Source: Micromonospora parathelypteridis (GTDB lineage: Bacteria; Actinomycetota; Actinomycetes; Mycobacteriales; Micromonosporaceae). From it: a stretch of DNA of 64,000 nucleotides. The notes beneath the pieces are model-generated. The model was not told where the DNA came from. It did not search any database and saw only the letters and a list, made by a program, of their open reading frames with translations. Positions 16,899-26,372 of this stretch are shown here, one piece after another (within the stretch, counting starts at the first letter, position 1; each line of letters begins with the position of its first letter). Location of the stretch: the NCBI RefSeq assembly GCF_014201145.1, contig NZ_JACHDP010000001.1, positions 3,720,001 through 3,784,000 on the forward strand, in the 5' to 3' direction. Position numbers and translations under genes: made by a program.

Positions 16899-18374
16899 AT
16901 GCTGCGCGTACGCAAATCTGCCGTCGGCTGGGCGGTCGCCCTGGCCCTCACGGCCACCGGCCTGACCCCGGCGAGCCCGGCCGTCGCTCGGCCACAGCCC
17001 GGCCCGACGATCGACTGGCGGCCCTGCGCCACGGACGCCACCGCCGAGTGCGGCACCCTGTCGCTGCCGGTGGACTGGAACCGACCCCGGGGTGAGCGCT
17101 TCGACCTGGCGCTGGCTCGCCGGGTCGCCACCGATCGGGCCGCCCGGAAAGGTTCGCTGGTCTTCGGCCCTGGCGGGCCGGGCGACAGTGGAGTCGACCG
17201 GGTGGTGAACGGCAGCTCCCGGTTCAGCGCCGACCTGCGCCGCCGATTCGACATCGTCAGCTTCGACCCGCGCGGCACCGGGGGCAGTCACCCGGTGGTC
17301 TGTTCCCGGGACCTGCTCTCCCGGCAACCGCAACTGATCGCGGACCAGGCTCAGTTCGACGCCACACTGGCCGGCAACGCTCTGCTGCGCGCCGACTGCC
17401 GGGCCCGTACCGGGCCGCTCTACGACCACGTGGACACGACAAGCGCCGCCCACGACCTGGACGCGATCCGCGCCGCACTTGGCGAGCGGCAGTTGACCTA
17501 CCACGGCAGCTCGTACGGCACCCTGCTCGGCGAGCGGTACGCCGAGTTGTACCCCGACCGGGTCCGCGCCATGGTGCTGGAGGCCGCGATGGACCACAGC
17601 GGCGACACCCGCGCGTTCCTCGACAGCCAGGCGGTCACCGCGGAGGGCGCGTTCGACGAGTTCGTGGCCTGGTGTGACCGGTCCAGCGCCTGTGTCCTGC
17701 ACGGACGGGACTTCCGGGCGATCTGGGCCGGGCTGCGTACGCGGGCCGAGCGCGGCACGCTGACCGATCCGAAGCGGCCCGGGGTCGTGCTGACCCCGTT
17801 CGAGTTGACCCGACTCACCCACAAGGAGTTCTACGACACCTGGCGGTGGCCAGGGCTGGCCGAGTGGCTCGGCGCGATGGACGCCTCCGCCGCGCCGACC
17901 ACCACGCTCTCGGCCGACGTCAGCCCGACCGCCGACGCCGTCGCGTCGTACCCCTTCGCGGTCTTCTGCCAGGACTGGAGCCTGCCCGTCCGCGACTACC
18001 GCGAGTACGCCGGACATCTGCGCCGGGTGGCCCGACTCGCGCCCGACCTGCGCTACCCGACGGCGCTGTTCGCCCTCGCGACCTGCCTGGGCACGCCGCA
18101 GCCGGTCGCCAACCCGCAGCACCGCCTGCGGGTCCGCACCGCCGTGCCGTTGCTGGTCGCCGCCACCGTGCACGACCCGGCCAGCGGGTACGACTGGGCC
18201 ACCACCGTGGCACGGCAGTTGGGCAGGCACGGCGTGCTGCTCACCTATCGGGGGTGGGGGCACGGCAGCTACACCACCAGCCCTTGTATGGGGCGGGCTG
18301 TCGACTCCTACCTGATCGACGAGGTGGTGCCTGCCCGCGGCACCAGCTGCCCGGCCGTCGAACCCGAAGTCTGA
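16899..18374 (+). CDS. Secreted alpha/beta hydrolase, tripeptidyl aminopeptidase (TAP) type
   Basis: A 491-residue exported serine hydrolase. The signal peptide ends near SPAVA. The oxyanion segment is FGPGGPGDSG, the nucleophile elbow is GSSYG (Ser ~204) and the catalytic His is in GWGHGSY (~454). The C-terminal TAP-like lid region contains paired cysteines, consistent with disulfides outside the cell. This matches Streptomyces secreted tripeptidyl aminopeptidases and related esterases. The role is probably extracellular peptide or ester hydrolysis; substrate is not deducible. It is flanked by terminators on both sides, so is monocistronic. Confidence 0.9.
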   Translation: MLRVRKSAVGWAVALALTATGLTPASPAVARPQPGPTIDWRPCATDATAECGTLSLPVDWNRPRGERFDLALARRVATDRAARKGSLVFGPGGPGDSGVDRVVNGSSRFSADLRRRFDIVSFDPRGTGGSHPVVCSRDLLSRQPQLIADQAQFDATLAGNALLRADCRARTGPLYDHVDTTSAAHDLDAIRAALGERQLTYHGSSYGTLLGERYAELYPDRVRAMVLEAAMDHSGDTRAFLDSQAVTAEGAFDEFVAWCDRSSACVLHGRDFRAIWAGLRTRAERGTLTDPKRPGVVLTPFELTRLTHKEFYDTWRWPGLAEWLGAMDASAAPTTTLSADVSPTADAVASYPFAVFCQDWSLPVRDYREYAGHLRRVARLAPDLRYPTALFALATCLGTPQPVANPQHRLRVRTAVPLLVAATVHDPASGYDWATTVARQLGRHGVLLTYRGWGHGSYTTSPCMGRAVDSYLIDEVVPARGTSCPAVEPEV

Positions 18375-18377
18375 CCG

Positions 18378-18414
18378 TCGGCCGCCGGGCGGGTCAGTCC
18401 CGCCCGGCGGCCGA
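18378..18414. terminator. Bidirectional terminator
   Basis: A perfect 16-bp stem (18378-18393 with 18399-18414) and a TCAGT loop lie between the convergent hydrolase and sigma-factor genes. Confidence 0.9.
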
Positions 18415-18485
18415 TCGCCCGCGGTGCTGTCCGCGAGAGTGGCCGACGATCAGCAGGGTGCCGCTCCGGCCCGACCGTCGTCGAG

Positions 18486-19736
18486 TCATCGCCCCGTCAG
18501 TCGGGCGGCCTTCAGCTCCAGGTATCGCTGCTCAGGCAGGCTGGTCGTGCCGCGTGCCGCCGCGAGGTACGCCTCCCGCGCCGCGCCGGCCTCCCCGGCC
18601 AGCTCCAACAGGTGAGCCCGGACGGCGGCGAGCCGGTGGTGGCCGGCGGTGCGCTCGTCGGCGTCCAGCGACGTGAGCAGGGCGAGACCGGCCCGTGGCC
18701 CGTCCACCATGGCGACCGCCACCGCCTGGTTGAGGGTGACCATCGGATTCGGCGCGATCCGGGCCAGCAGCCGGTACAGCGCGACGATCTGCCGCCAGTC
18801 CGTCGTCGCCGCCGTCGGCGCCTCGGCGTGCACCGCGGCGATCGCCGCCTGAAGCTGGTACGGGCCGGGCGGCGACCACGTCAACGCCTCGGTGATCAGC
18901 GCGATCCCCTCCGCGATGGCGGCGTCGTCCCACCGGGTGCGGTCCTGCTCGGCCAGCGGCACCAACTCCCCGTCCGGGCCGAGCCGAGCCGCCCGGTGCG
19001 CGTCGGTGAGCAGCATCAGTGCCAGTAAACCGGCCACCTCGCCGTCGTCGGGCAGCAGCCCGTGCAGGATGCGGGCCAGCCGGATCGCCTCCCCGGTCAA
19101 CTCGGCCCGGTGCAGATCCGGCCCGCTCGACGCGGTGTACCCCTCATTGAAGATCAGGTAGAGCACCCGGAGCACCGTGCGCAGCCGCTCGTCCCGCTCA
19201 CCCGGCTCGGGCATGGTGAACCGAGCCCCAGCGGCCTCGATCCGCTGCTTGGCCCGGCGGATCCGCTGGCTCATCGTCGCCTCCGGCACCAGGTGGGCCC
19301 GAGCGATCTGGGCGGTGCTGAGGCCGCCGACCGCGCGCAGGGTCAGCGTCACCTGCGCCGATCCGGTCAGCGCCGGGTGGCAGCAGAGGAACAGCAGAGT
19401 GAGGGTGTCGTCGGCGTCCGCCGCCGCCGGCTCCGCGTCGGCCGGCGGCACCACCCCGGCGTACGCCGGCTCGCGCAGCGCCACCGCCACCTCGCGGTCC
19501 CGGCGAGCGCTCTCGCTGCGCCACTCGTCGGTGAGCCGTCGGGTGGCCACGGTGAGCAGCCAGGCGCGCGGATTGTCCGGTACGCCCTGGCCGGGCCACT
19601 GCGTCGCAGCAGCCAGCAGCGCCTCCTGGACCGCGTCCTCGCACCTGTCGAACTGGCCGTACCGGCGGACCAGCAGGCCGAGGACCTGCGGCGCGAGCAT
19701 GCGCAGCAGATCCTCGACCGTGCGGTCGTCGGTCAC
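18486..19736 (-). CDS. ECF42-type RNA polymerase sigma factor with C-terminal TPR-like extension
   Basis: A 416-residue sigma-70 family protein. The N-terminal part has region 2 (DAVQEALLAAATQWP, PRAWLLTVATRRLTDEWR) and region 4 (LSTAQIARAHLVPEATMSQRIRRAKQRI). The C-terminal ~230 residues are helical repeats, the hallmark of the ECF42 group (DUF6596/TPR). These sigma factors have no anti-sigma factor and are paired with DGPF/YCII proteins. The GTG start overlaps the stop of the YCII gene just upstream (ATGTGA), confirming the pair. The extension is thought to control activity in place of an anti-sigma protein. Confidence 0.92.
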   Translation of the reverse strand: MTDDRTVEDLLRMLAPQVLGLLVRRYGQFDRCEDAVQEALLAAATQWPGQGVPDNPRAWLLTVATRRLTDEWRSESARRDREVAVALREPAYAGVVPPADAEPAAADADDTLTLLFLCCHPALTGSAQVTLTLRAVGGLSTAQIARAHLVPEATMSQRIRRAKQRIEAAGARFTMPEPGERDERLRTVLRVLYLIFNEGYTASSGPDLHRAELTGEAIRLARILHGLLPDDGEVAGLLALMLLTDAHRAARLGPDGELVPLAEQDRTRWDDAAIAEGIALITEALTWSPPGPYQLQAAIAAVHAEAPTAATTDWRQIVALYRLLARIAPNPMVTLNQAVAVAMVDGPRAGLALLTSLDADERTAGHHRLAAVRAHLLELAGEAGAAREAYLAAARGTTSLPEQRYLELKAARLTGR

Positions 19737-20098
19737 ATCTCCGTCCCGGCCTCGTCCATGATCGGCCGGACCTCCATCGCGCCGCCGTAGCGCACGTCCG
19801 GCCAGCGGGCGGCGATCTCGGCGGCCCGCTGCGGGCTGTCGCAGTCGACGGCCAGGTAACCGGCGAACTGCTCCTTGCTCTCCATGAACGGGCCGTCGAG
19901 AACCTCGGGGTTGCCGTCCACGAGCCGCACCGTCAACGTCTGCGACGGGTTGGCCAACGCCTGGCCGCCGATCAGCTCGCCGGTCTCGGTCAGCTCCTTC
20001 ATGATCTCGTCGACCTCGCCGAACAGGGCGGTACGGTCCTGCTCGGTCAACTCCTCGGTGAAGCCGGGACGGTTCCAGATCAGCAGCATGTACTTCAC
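19733..20098 (-). CDS. YCII-related (DGPF) domain protein
   Basis: A 121-residue dimeric alpha/beta-barrel family protein carrying the diagnostic motif LDGPFMESKEQFAGY. GAGGAG precedes the GTG start. It is translationally coupled to the ECF42 sigma factor that follows. DGPF proteins are the typical targets and neighbours of ECF42 sigma factors; their biochemical role is unknown. Confidence 0.92.
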   Translation of the reverse strand: MKYMLLIWNRPGFTEELTEQDRTALFGEVDEIMKELTETGELIGGQALANPSQTLTVRLVDGNPEVLDGPFMESKEQFAGYLAVDCDSPQRAAEIAARWPDVRYGGAMEVRPIMDEAGTEM

Positions 20099-20230
20099 GA
20101 CGAAATCTCCTCAAGCCTTGGTCGCACCCCGGCCGGGGTGCGGCTCACCGGAAGGTCGGAGCCGACACCCCGTTCCCTACCGCGTACCGAAGAAAATCGC
20201 AGAAAGTTGCGCCAGCGGTGGTGCCATGCC

Positions 20231-20275
20231 GGTCGGGTCAGCTTCGGTCGGGTCAGGGCCGGTCGGGTCGGCCGG
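20231..20275. repeat. Three tandem copies of a 15-bp unit
   Basis: GGTCGGGTC recurs at 20231, 20246 and 20261 with 15-bp spacing. The array straddles the 3' end of the DUF2786 gene and encodes part of its Pro/Arg-rich C-terminus (GRPDRP). This is a local slippage-type expansion with no visible function. Confidence 0.7.
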
Positions 20276-21512
20276 GCACCTGTCGGGGCTTGCGCCCGCC
20301 GCCGACCTCCAACGACGCGCGGTCGGCGGCCGAGGTGCCGGACGACCAACCCTCGGCGTCGCGGACGCTGAGCCGGTGTCGGGTCACCCCGGGGAAGAGC
20401 GTGTCCAACCGCTCCCGGACCGCCTCGCCCCGCGCGGCGAGCACCGGCAACAACCGCTCCGCCCCGGCCGTCTCGGCCGCCGCCTGGTCCGCCGCGTTGG
20501 TCGCCGCCTCGGTGGCCGCACGTAGCCGCTCGCCGATCCGCAGCGCGAACGCGTTGAGGAAGGACTCGTCCCAGACCTTCGTCCGACGCCCCGACCCGGC
20601 CCGTCGTTCGGCGCGACCGCGCAGCATCGCGGCGGTGGCCTGCACCAGCAGCGACGTGTAGAGCAACTCCACCGCCACCAGATCGGCCGGCCAGCCCAGC
20701 ACGGTCGCGAAGCCGAGATCGTCGGACCACACCGCCTCGCACCGGTTCGCCGCCGCCACCTCCTGCACCAACAGCGCCTTGGCCCCCGCGTACGGGGTGT
20801 CGGTGCTCAGGCGTACCCCGCCGGGGAGGTCGCCGCGCTCCGACCCGGCGGCCAGCAACGCCTCGTCGATGCTGTGCCGGGCGATCAGCTCCTGTGCCTT
20901 CCCGGTCAGCGCCTCCGCCTCGGCCGGGAAGGTCGTCGACTCGGCCTTGGCCAGCAGCGCCCGTACCCGATCCAGCATCGGCGACCCGCTGCGGGTACCG
21001 GCCGGTCGGGCGGTCGCCGCGCCGGTCGTGCCCGGTGGTGGGCGCAGCACCGCGATCGGCGGAAGGCTCTCCACCAGCGCGAGGACGTCCACCGCCGCAC
21101 GGAGCGCGTCGGCCCGGTCCAGCGCCTCCCGTACCGACCAGGAGGCCAGCACGTTCTCGTCGTCCGCCCGCACCTCGGTGACCAACCCGCGCAACTGCTC
21201 GTCGAACCAGGCCGGGACCGGATCCGACTGCTCGCGCCGCTGGACGGCCATCGTCTCGCGGACCAGCCGCGCCGCGCGGGCGTCGAGCCGCCGGCTGGTG
21301 ATCCGGTCCACGTCGGCCGGCTGCCAGCCGCGCGGCCAGAGCCGCCCCAGGCCGCGAACCAGGCGACGCAGCAGAGCGGCATCCACCGCCGTGGTGCCGT
21401 CCGCCGCGCCGGTGCCGACCATCAGTTGGTCCAGCTGTCGTTCGGCCTGCCGTACGTCAGTGCCGCGCACCGCCGCGAGCGCGTTGGCGACGAGTTCGTC
21501 CGCGTCCGGCAC
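20253..21512 (-). CDS. DUF2786 domain-containing protein
   Basis: A protein of about 419 residues. The centre contains the DUF2786 motif (LDRVRALLAKAESTTFPAEA, EALTGKAQELIARHSID), followed by the usual second conserved domain with the run DESFLNAFALRIGERLRAAT. The C-terminus is basic. DUF2786 proteins are widespread and lack an established function. I place the start at the GTG at 21512, which has GGAGGAGG five bases upstream; a GTG at 21527 lies within that ribosome site. It is not obviously linked to its neighbours. Confidence 0.83.
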   Translation of the reverse strand: MPDADELVANALAAVRGTDVRQAERQLDQLMVGTGAADGTTAVDAALLRRLVRGLGRLWPRGWQPADVDRITSRRLDARAARLVRETMAVQRREQSDPVPAWFDEQLRGLVTEVRADDENVLASWSVREALDRADALRAAVDVLALVESLPPIAVLRPPPGTTGAATARPAGTRSGSPMLDRVRALLAKAESTTFPAEAEALTGKAQELIARHSIDEALLAAGSERGDLPGGVRLSTDTPYAGAKALLVQEVAAANRCEAVWSDDLGFATVLGWPADLVAVELLYTSLLVQATAAMLRGRAERRAGSGRRTKVWDESFLNAFALRIGERLRAATEAATNAADQAAAETAGAERLLPVLAARGEAVRERLDTLFPGVTRHRLSVRDAEGWSSGTSAADRASLEVGGGRKPRQVPGRPDRP

Positions 21513-21651
21513 GGGCACCTCCTCCACTTCTCCGCTGTCTGCGCAGACTCCGCTGCCCCTTCAGGCTCCATGATCATGCCGCGAGCCGTGCGGGAGTCGC
21601 GAAACGGGGATGTCACGCCCCGCCCGGTCGCGCCCGACTACGGATCCCGCC

Positions 21652-21729
21652 TTGATCAACACAAGATCGCGGATGGTGCGGTATCTGGCCTGCTGGATAG
21701 CGCAACATCGGCGATCTCGTGTTGATCAG
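21652..21729. repeat. 78-bp imperfect palindrome (intergenic repeat element candidate)
   Basis: The outer arms 21652-21670 and 21711-21729 are inverted copies agreeing at 17 of 19 positions (core GATCAACAC/GTGTTGATC). The inner arms also pair at most positions, so the whole unit could fold into one long stem-loop. It lies in the 300-bp gap between the DUF2786 gene and the CoA-transferase gene and is less GC-rich than its surroundings. It looks like a REP/MITE-type intergenic element. No open reading frame is present. Confidence 0.65.
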
Positions 21730-21816
21730 ACCCTTGGCGCAGCGCGTGAGTCAGCGCGTCCAGCGTCTCGGCCCGGTCTCCCGGGTAGAGCCCGCCGAGC
21801 ACCCCGTCCCCGGGCG

Positions 21817-22986
21817 TCACCGCCACTCGACGAGGATCTCCTCCACCGGCAGGACGTCCTGCTCCGGGTCTGGCGCGGGGGTCGGACGGGCAGCCGGGGT
21901 GCGGTCGAAGCGGGGCGCCGGGGCCGGCTGGATCTCACCGCCCACCTCGACGAAGGTGCCCCGGGCGGCATTGTGCGGATGCTGGTGCGCCTCGCCGGGG
22001 GCGAGCACCGGTGCGACACAGGCGTCCAGATCGGCGAAGACCGCCGTCCACTCGTCCCGGGTCCGTTCGGCGAACCGCTCGGTGAACCGACGGCGCAGTT
22101 CGTCCCAGCCGCTCGGGTCGTACTGGGTGGGCAGGTCCGGGTCGTCGGCGAGGTCGAGGCCGGTGAGCAGTACGGCGTAGAAGGCTGGTTCCATCGCGCC
22201 GACGGCCATGAATCCACCGTCGGAGGTGCGGTACGTGTCGTAGAACGGCGCCCCGCCGTCGAACATGTTGCGCCCGCGCGGCGCGGCCCACAGGCCGGTG
22301 CCGAGCAGTCCGTGCAGGAACGACGTGAGCAGCGCCGACCCGTCCACCATCGCCGCGTCGACTACCTGGCCGATGCCGGAGCGTTCCCGTTCGAGCAGTG
22401 CGGCCAGCACACCGACGGCGAGCAGCATTCCGCCACCGCCGAAGTCGCCGAGCAGGTTCATCGGCGCGTACGGGCGCTCGCCGGCGCGGCCCAGTGGCTC
22501 CAACGCCCCGGCCACCGCGATGTAGTCGATGTCGTGCCCGGCCCGGGCTGCCAGTGGACCGTCCTGACCCCAGCCGGTCATCCGCGCGTACACCAGTCGG
22601 GGGTTGCGGGCCTGGCAGGTCTCCGGGCCGAAGCCGAGCCGCTCGGCCACCCCCGGCCGGTACGCCTCGACCAGCACGTCCGCCCGCTCGACCAGGCGCA
22701 GCAGGTCCGCCACCCCGGCTGGGGATTTCAGGTCCAGTGCGGTGATCCGCCGGCCGCGCTGTAACGGCCCGCCGGTCGGCGCGGCGAGCCGTCCCGCTCC
22801 CGGGGCACCCGGGCGGTCCACCCGCACCACGTCCGCGCCGAGGTCGGCGAGCACCATGCAGCCGAACGGCGCCGGGGCGAGACTTGCCAGCTCGACGACC
22901 CGCACCCCGGCGAGCGGCCCGCCCCCGGTCGACCCGCCCTGCGGCCCGCCGCGCGCCAACCCGCCCAGCTCGCCGGCCGCCGTCAC
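21817..22986 (-). CDS. CaiB/BaiF family CoA transferase, alpha-methylacyl-CoA racemase type
   Basis: A 389-residue class III CoA-transferase-fold protein. The N-terminal Rossmann-like start GVRVVELASLAPAPFGCMVLADLGADVVRVD is followed by a GHDIDYIAVAGALEPLGRAG segment. That segment is typical of alpha-methylacyl-CoA racemases (Asp/His catalytic region), not of formyl-CoA transferases. It would epimerise 2-methyl-branched acyl-CoAs so they can enter beta-oxidation. The GTG start overlaps the stop of the beta-oxidation hydratase/dehydrogenase (GTGA), so it is the last gene of that operon. Substrate is inferred. Confidence 0.88.
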   Translation of the reverse strand: MTAAGELGGLARGGPQGGSTGGGPLAGVRVVELASLAPAPFGCMVLADLGADVVRVDRPGAPGAGRLAAPTGGPLQRGRRITALDLKSPAGVADLLRLVERADVLVEAYRPGVAERLGFGPETCQARNPRLVYARMTGWGQDGPLAARAGHDIDYIAVAGALEPLGRAGERPYAPMNLLGDFGGGGMLLAVGVLAALLERERSGIGQVVDAAMVDGSALLTSFLHGLLGTGLWAAPRGRNMFDGGAPFYDTYRTSDGGFMAVGAMEPAFYAVLLTGLDLADDPDLPTQYDPSGWDELRRRFTERFAERTRDEWTAVFADLDACVAPVLAPGEAHQHPHNAARGTFVEVGGEIQPAPAPRFDRTPAARPTPAPDPEQDVLPVEEILVEWR

Positions 22987-25142
22987 GCAACGCCCGTCGG
23001 TTCGGCGGTACGGGCGGCCAGCCGGTCGTCCAGGTCGGCGGGGGGTGTGAACCGGTCGCCGTAGCGGCCGGCCAGCTCGGTGGCGCGGGCCGCGAAGCCG
23101 GCCGGGCCGCCCGCGTACTGCCGGACGTAGCGGATCACCCCGCCGGTCCAGGCGGGGAAGCCGATGCCGAAGATCGAGCCGATGTTGGCGTCGGTCTCGG
23201 TACGCAGCACGCCCTCGTCGAGGCAGCGCAGCGCGTCCAGCGCCTCGGCGAAGAGCATCCGCTCCTGCAGGTCGGTGAACGGCACCGCCCGGCCCGCGTC
23301 GGTGGTCAGGTCGGCGAGACCGGACCACAACCGTCCCCGGGTGCCGTCCTGGTAGGAGTAGAAGCCGCGGCCGGTGGCGCGGCCCGGCCGGTCGTACGCG
23401 TCGACCAGTTCGTCGATGAGCCGGTGCGCCGGCAGCGGCAGGAATTCGTCGCTGGCGGCCTCGAACTGGCGGCGGATCCGTTGGATCAGGGTGAGGCTGA
23501 CCTCGTCGGCCAGCGCCAGGGGCCCGGTCGGGTAGCCGGCCTGCAACGCGGCCTGCTCCACCGACGCGGCCGGCACACCTGCGGCGACCATGCCGACCGC
23601 CTCGTCGATGAACCGGCCGATCACCCGGCTGGTGAAGAACCCCCGGCCGTCGTTGACCACGATCGGGGTCTTGCCGATCCGCCGGCCCAGGTCGAACGCG
23701 CGGGCCAGCGCGGCGTCGCTGGTCCGCTCGCCGACCACGATCTCCAGCAGCGGCATCCGGTCCACCGGGGAGAAGAAGTGCATGCCGATGAAGTCGGACG
23801 GTCGGTCCACACCCTCGGCCAGCCCGGTGATCGGCAGGGTGGAGGTGTTGGAGGCGAGCAACGCGCCCGGTGCCAGCACCGGCAGCACCTCCGCGAAGAC
23901 GGCCTGTTTCAGCGCCGGGTCCTCGAAGACCGCCTCGATCACCGCGTCGCACCCGGCCAACGCGTCGACCTGGTCGGTGGTGGTGATCCGGTCCAGCACC
24001 GCGCGGGCGTCGGCCTCCGTCGCGCGGCCCTTGCGTACCGTGCGGGCCAGCAACCGCTCGGCGTGGTCCCGGGCCCGGTCGGCGGCCTCCGGCGTGACGT
24101 CCTTGACCACCACGTCCAGGCCGGCGCTGGCGCAGGCGTACGCGATGCCCGCGCCCATCATGCCGGCGCCGAGCACCGCCACCCGGCGCACCGGCGGGGC
24201 GTCCACGCCGGTCGGTCGGGCCGCGCCACCGTTCACGGCCTTCAGGTCGAAGAAGAACGCCCCGATCATGTTCTTGGCGACCTGCCCGGTGAGCAGGCCG
24301 ATCAGGTGCCGGGTCTCCAGGGTGAACGCGGTCTCCAGGTCTACCTGCGCGCCCTCGACGGCGGTGGCCAGGATCGCCTCGGGTGCGGGCAGCCGGGCAC
24401 CCTTGAGCTGCTTGCGCAGGGTGGCAGGGAAGGCCGGCAGTTGTGCCGCAAGCGAGCGGCTGGCCGGGGTGCCGCCCGGCATCCGGTAGTCGGGCCGGTC
24501 CCACGGCTGGCGCGGCCGCGGGTTGGCGGCGATCCAGGCCCGGGCACGGTCCAGCAGCTCCGCAGGGGTGGCGACCACCTCGTCGACCAGCCCGGCGGCC
24601 AGGGCGTCGGCTGGGCGCATCCGTCGACCGGTGAGCAGTACCGTCGTCAGCGCCCCGGCCAGGCCGAGCATCCGTACCGTCCGGGTGACACCGCCGGCCC
24701 CGGGCAACAGGCCCAGGGTCACCTCGGGCAGCCCGAGCCGGCTGTCGGGTGCGTCCAGCGCGATCCGGTGGTGGCAGGCGAGGGCGATCTCCAGGCCGCC
24801 GCCGAGCGCGGAGCCGTTGACCGCGGCGACCACCGGCCGGCCCAGCGTCTCCAGCCGACGCAGGTCCCGTTTCATGGTGCCGAGCAACTCGGCCAGCTCC
24901 GGCGCGTCGGCGCGGGTGGCCCGGACCATCTGCGGCAGGTCACCACCGGCGAAGAAGGTCGACTTCGCGCTGGTGACGATGACCCCGGTCAGCTCGTCGC
25001 GCTCGGCCTCCAGCCGGTCCAGCACCGCGCTCATGGACGCGGCGTACGCCCGGTTCATGGTGTTGGCGGACTGGTCCGGGTCGTCCAGGGTGAGCGTGAC
25101 GATGCCGTCGGCGCTGCGGTCGTACCGGATGGTGTTGGTCAT
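22983..25142 (-). CDS. Fatty-acid oxidation multifunctional enzyme: enoyl-CoA hydratase / 3-hydroxyacyl-CoA dehydrogenase
   Basis: A 719-residue FadB/FadJ-type fusion. The N-terminal crotonase domain (residues ~1-190) has the oxyanion loop AGGDLPQM and [15 protein letters not shown]. The NAD-binding domain starts near residue 320 with [21 protein letters not shown], and the 3HCDH C-terminal domain includes [15 protein letters not shown]. It hydrates enoyl-CoA and oxidises the 3-hydroxyacyl-CoA. GGAGG precedes the ATG. It lies 15 bp after the thiolase gene, consistent with an alpha2-beta2 oxidation complex with that thiolase. Confidence 0.94.
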   Translation of the reverse strand: MTNTIRYDRSADGIVTLTLDDPDQSANTMNRAYAASMSAVLDRLEAERDELTGVIVTSAKSTFFAGGDLPQMVRATRADAPELAELLGTMKRDLRRLETLGRPVVAAVNGSALGGGLEIALACHHRIALDAPDSRLGLPEVTLGLLPGAGGVTRTVRMLGLAGALTTVLLTGRRMRPADALAAGLVDEVVATPAELLDRARAWIAANPRPRQPWDRPDYRMPGGTPASRSLAAQLPAFPATLRKQLKGARLPAPEAILATAVEGAQVDLETAFTLETRHLIGLLTGQVAKNMIGAFFFDLKAVNGGAARPTGVDAPPVRRVAVLGAGMMGAGIAYACASAGLDVVVKDVTPEAADRARDHAERLLARTVRKGRATEADARAVLDRITTTDQVDALAGCDAVIEAVFEDPALKQAVFAEVLPVLAPGALLASNTSTLPITGLAEGVDRPSDFIGMHFFSPVDRMPLLEIVVGERTSDAALARAFDLGRRIGKTPIVVNDGRGFFTSRVIGRFIDEAVGMVAAGVPAASVEQAALQAGYPTGPLALADEVSLTLIQRIRRQFEAASDEFLPLPAHRLIDELVDAYDRPGRATGRGFYSYQDGTRGRLWSGLADLTTDAGRAVPFTDLQERMLFAEALDALRCLDEGVLRTETDANIGSIFGIGFPAWTGGVIRYVRQYAGGPAGFAARATELAGRYGDRFTPPADLDDRLAARTAEPTGVA

Positions 25143-25157
25143 GTGTCGTCCTCCGGG

Positions 25158-26372
25158 TCAGCAGCGCTCGAGAACGGTGGCGACGCCCATACCGCCGCCG
25201 ATGCAGAGGGTCACCACGGCGCGGCGCAGGTCGCGGCGCTCCAACTCGTCCAACGCGGTGCCGACCAGCATCGCTCCGGTCGCGCCGAGTGGGTGGCCGA
25301 GAGCGATCGCGCCACCGTTGACGTTCACCCGGTCCGAGTCGAGGCGCAGGTCGCGGATGTACTTGAGCACCACCGCCGCGAACGCCTCGTTGAACTCGAA
25401 CAGGTCGATGTCGTCGACGGTCAGCCCGGCGGCGGCGAGCGCCTTGTGGGTGGCCGGGATCGGGCCGGTCAGCATCAGCGTCGGGTCGGCGCCGCTGACC
25501 GCCGCGCCGGCGATCCGGGCGCGGGGAGTGAGACCGAGATCCCGGCCGACCTCCGCCGAGCCGATCAACACGAGCGCCGCACCGTCGACGATGCCGGACG
25601 AGTTGCCGGCGTGGTGGACGTGGTCGATCGCCTCCAGCCAGTGGAACTTCTGCAACGCGACCGCGTCGAAGCCGGCCGCCTCGCCCATCGCGGCGAACGA
25701 CGGGGTGAGCCGGCCCAGCGCCTCCCGGGTGGTGTCCGGGCGCAGATGCTCGTCCACGGTGAGGATGTCCAGCCCGTTGCCGTCGCGTACCGGCACGACG
25801 GAGCGGGCGAAGTGCCCGCCGGCCCACGCCTTCGCGGCCCGCTCCTGCGATCGCAACGCGTAGCCGTCCACGTCGTCGCGGGTGAAGCCCTCCAGGGTGG
25901 CGATCAGGTCGGCGCTGATGCCCTGCGGCACGAACGACGTGGCCAGCACGGTCTGCGGGTCGGTGACCCAGGCCCCGCCGTCCGAGCCCATCGGCACCCG
26001 GGACATCGACTCCACGCCACCGGCGAGCAGCAGGTGCTCCCAGCCGGAGCGGATCCGCGCGGCGGCGGAGTTGACCGCTTCCAGCCCGGAGGCGCAGAAC
26101 CGGTTGAGCTGCACCCCGCCCACCTGGTCGGGCAGCCCGGCCACCAGCGCGGCGGCCCGCGCCAGGTCACCGCCCTGCTCGCCGACCGGGGTGACGATGC
26201 CCAGCAGCAGGTCCTCCAGCCGGCCCACGTCCAGGCCGGGATTGCGCTCGCGCAGCGCGTCGATCAGGCCGACCACCAGGGAGATCGGCTTGACCCCGTG
26301 CAGCGCGCCGGTGTTCCGGCCGCGTCCGCGCGGGGTGCGAACCGCGTCGAAGACGTACGCCTCAGAGGGCAC
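25158..26372 (-). CDS. Acetyl-CoA C-acyltransferase (thiolase)
   Basis: A 404-residue thiolase that cleaves 3-ketoacyl-CoA. The active-site Cys is in [13 protein letters not shown], the His in [15 protein letters not shown] and the C-terminal Cys in LCIGGGMG. The GTG start overlaps the end of the acyl-CoA dehydrogenase gene by 11 bp. Position and partner enzymes indicate a degradative (FadA-like) thiolase rather than a biosynthetic one. Confidence 0.94.
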   Translation of the reverse strand: MPSEAYVFDAVRTPRGRGRNTGALHGVKPISLVVGLIDALRERNPGLDVGRLEDLLLGIVTPVGEQGGDLARAAALVAGLPDQVGGVQLNRFCASGLEAVNSAAARIRSGWEHLLLAGGVESMSRVPMGSDGGAWVTDPQTVLATSFVPQGISADLIATLEGFTRDDVDGYALRSQERAAKAWAGGHFARSVVPVRDGNGLDILTVDEHLRPDTTREALGRLTPSFAAMGEAAGFDAVALQKFHWLEAIDHVHHAGNSSGIVDGAALVLIGSAEVGRDLGLTPRARIAGAAVSGADPTLMLTGPIPATHKALAAAGLTVDDIDLFEFNEAFAAVVLKYIRDLRLDSDRVNVNGGAIALGHPLGATGAMLVGTALDELERRDLRRAVVTLCIGGGMGVATVLERC

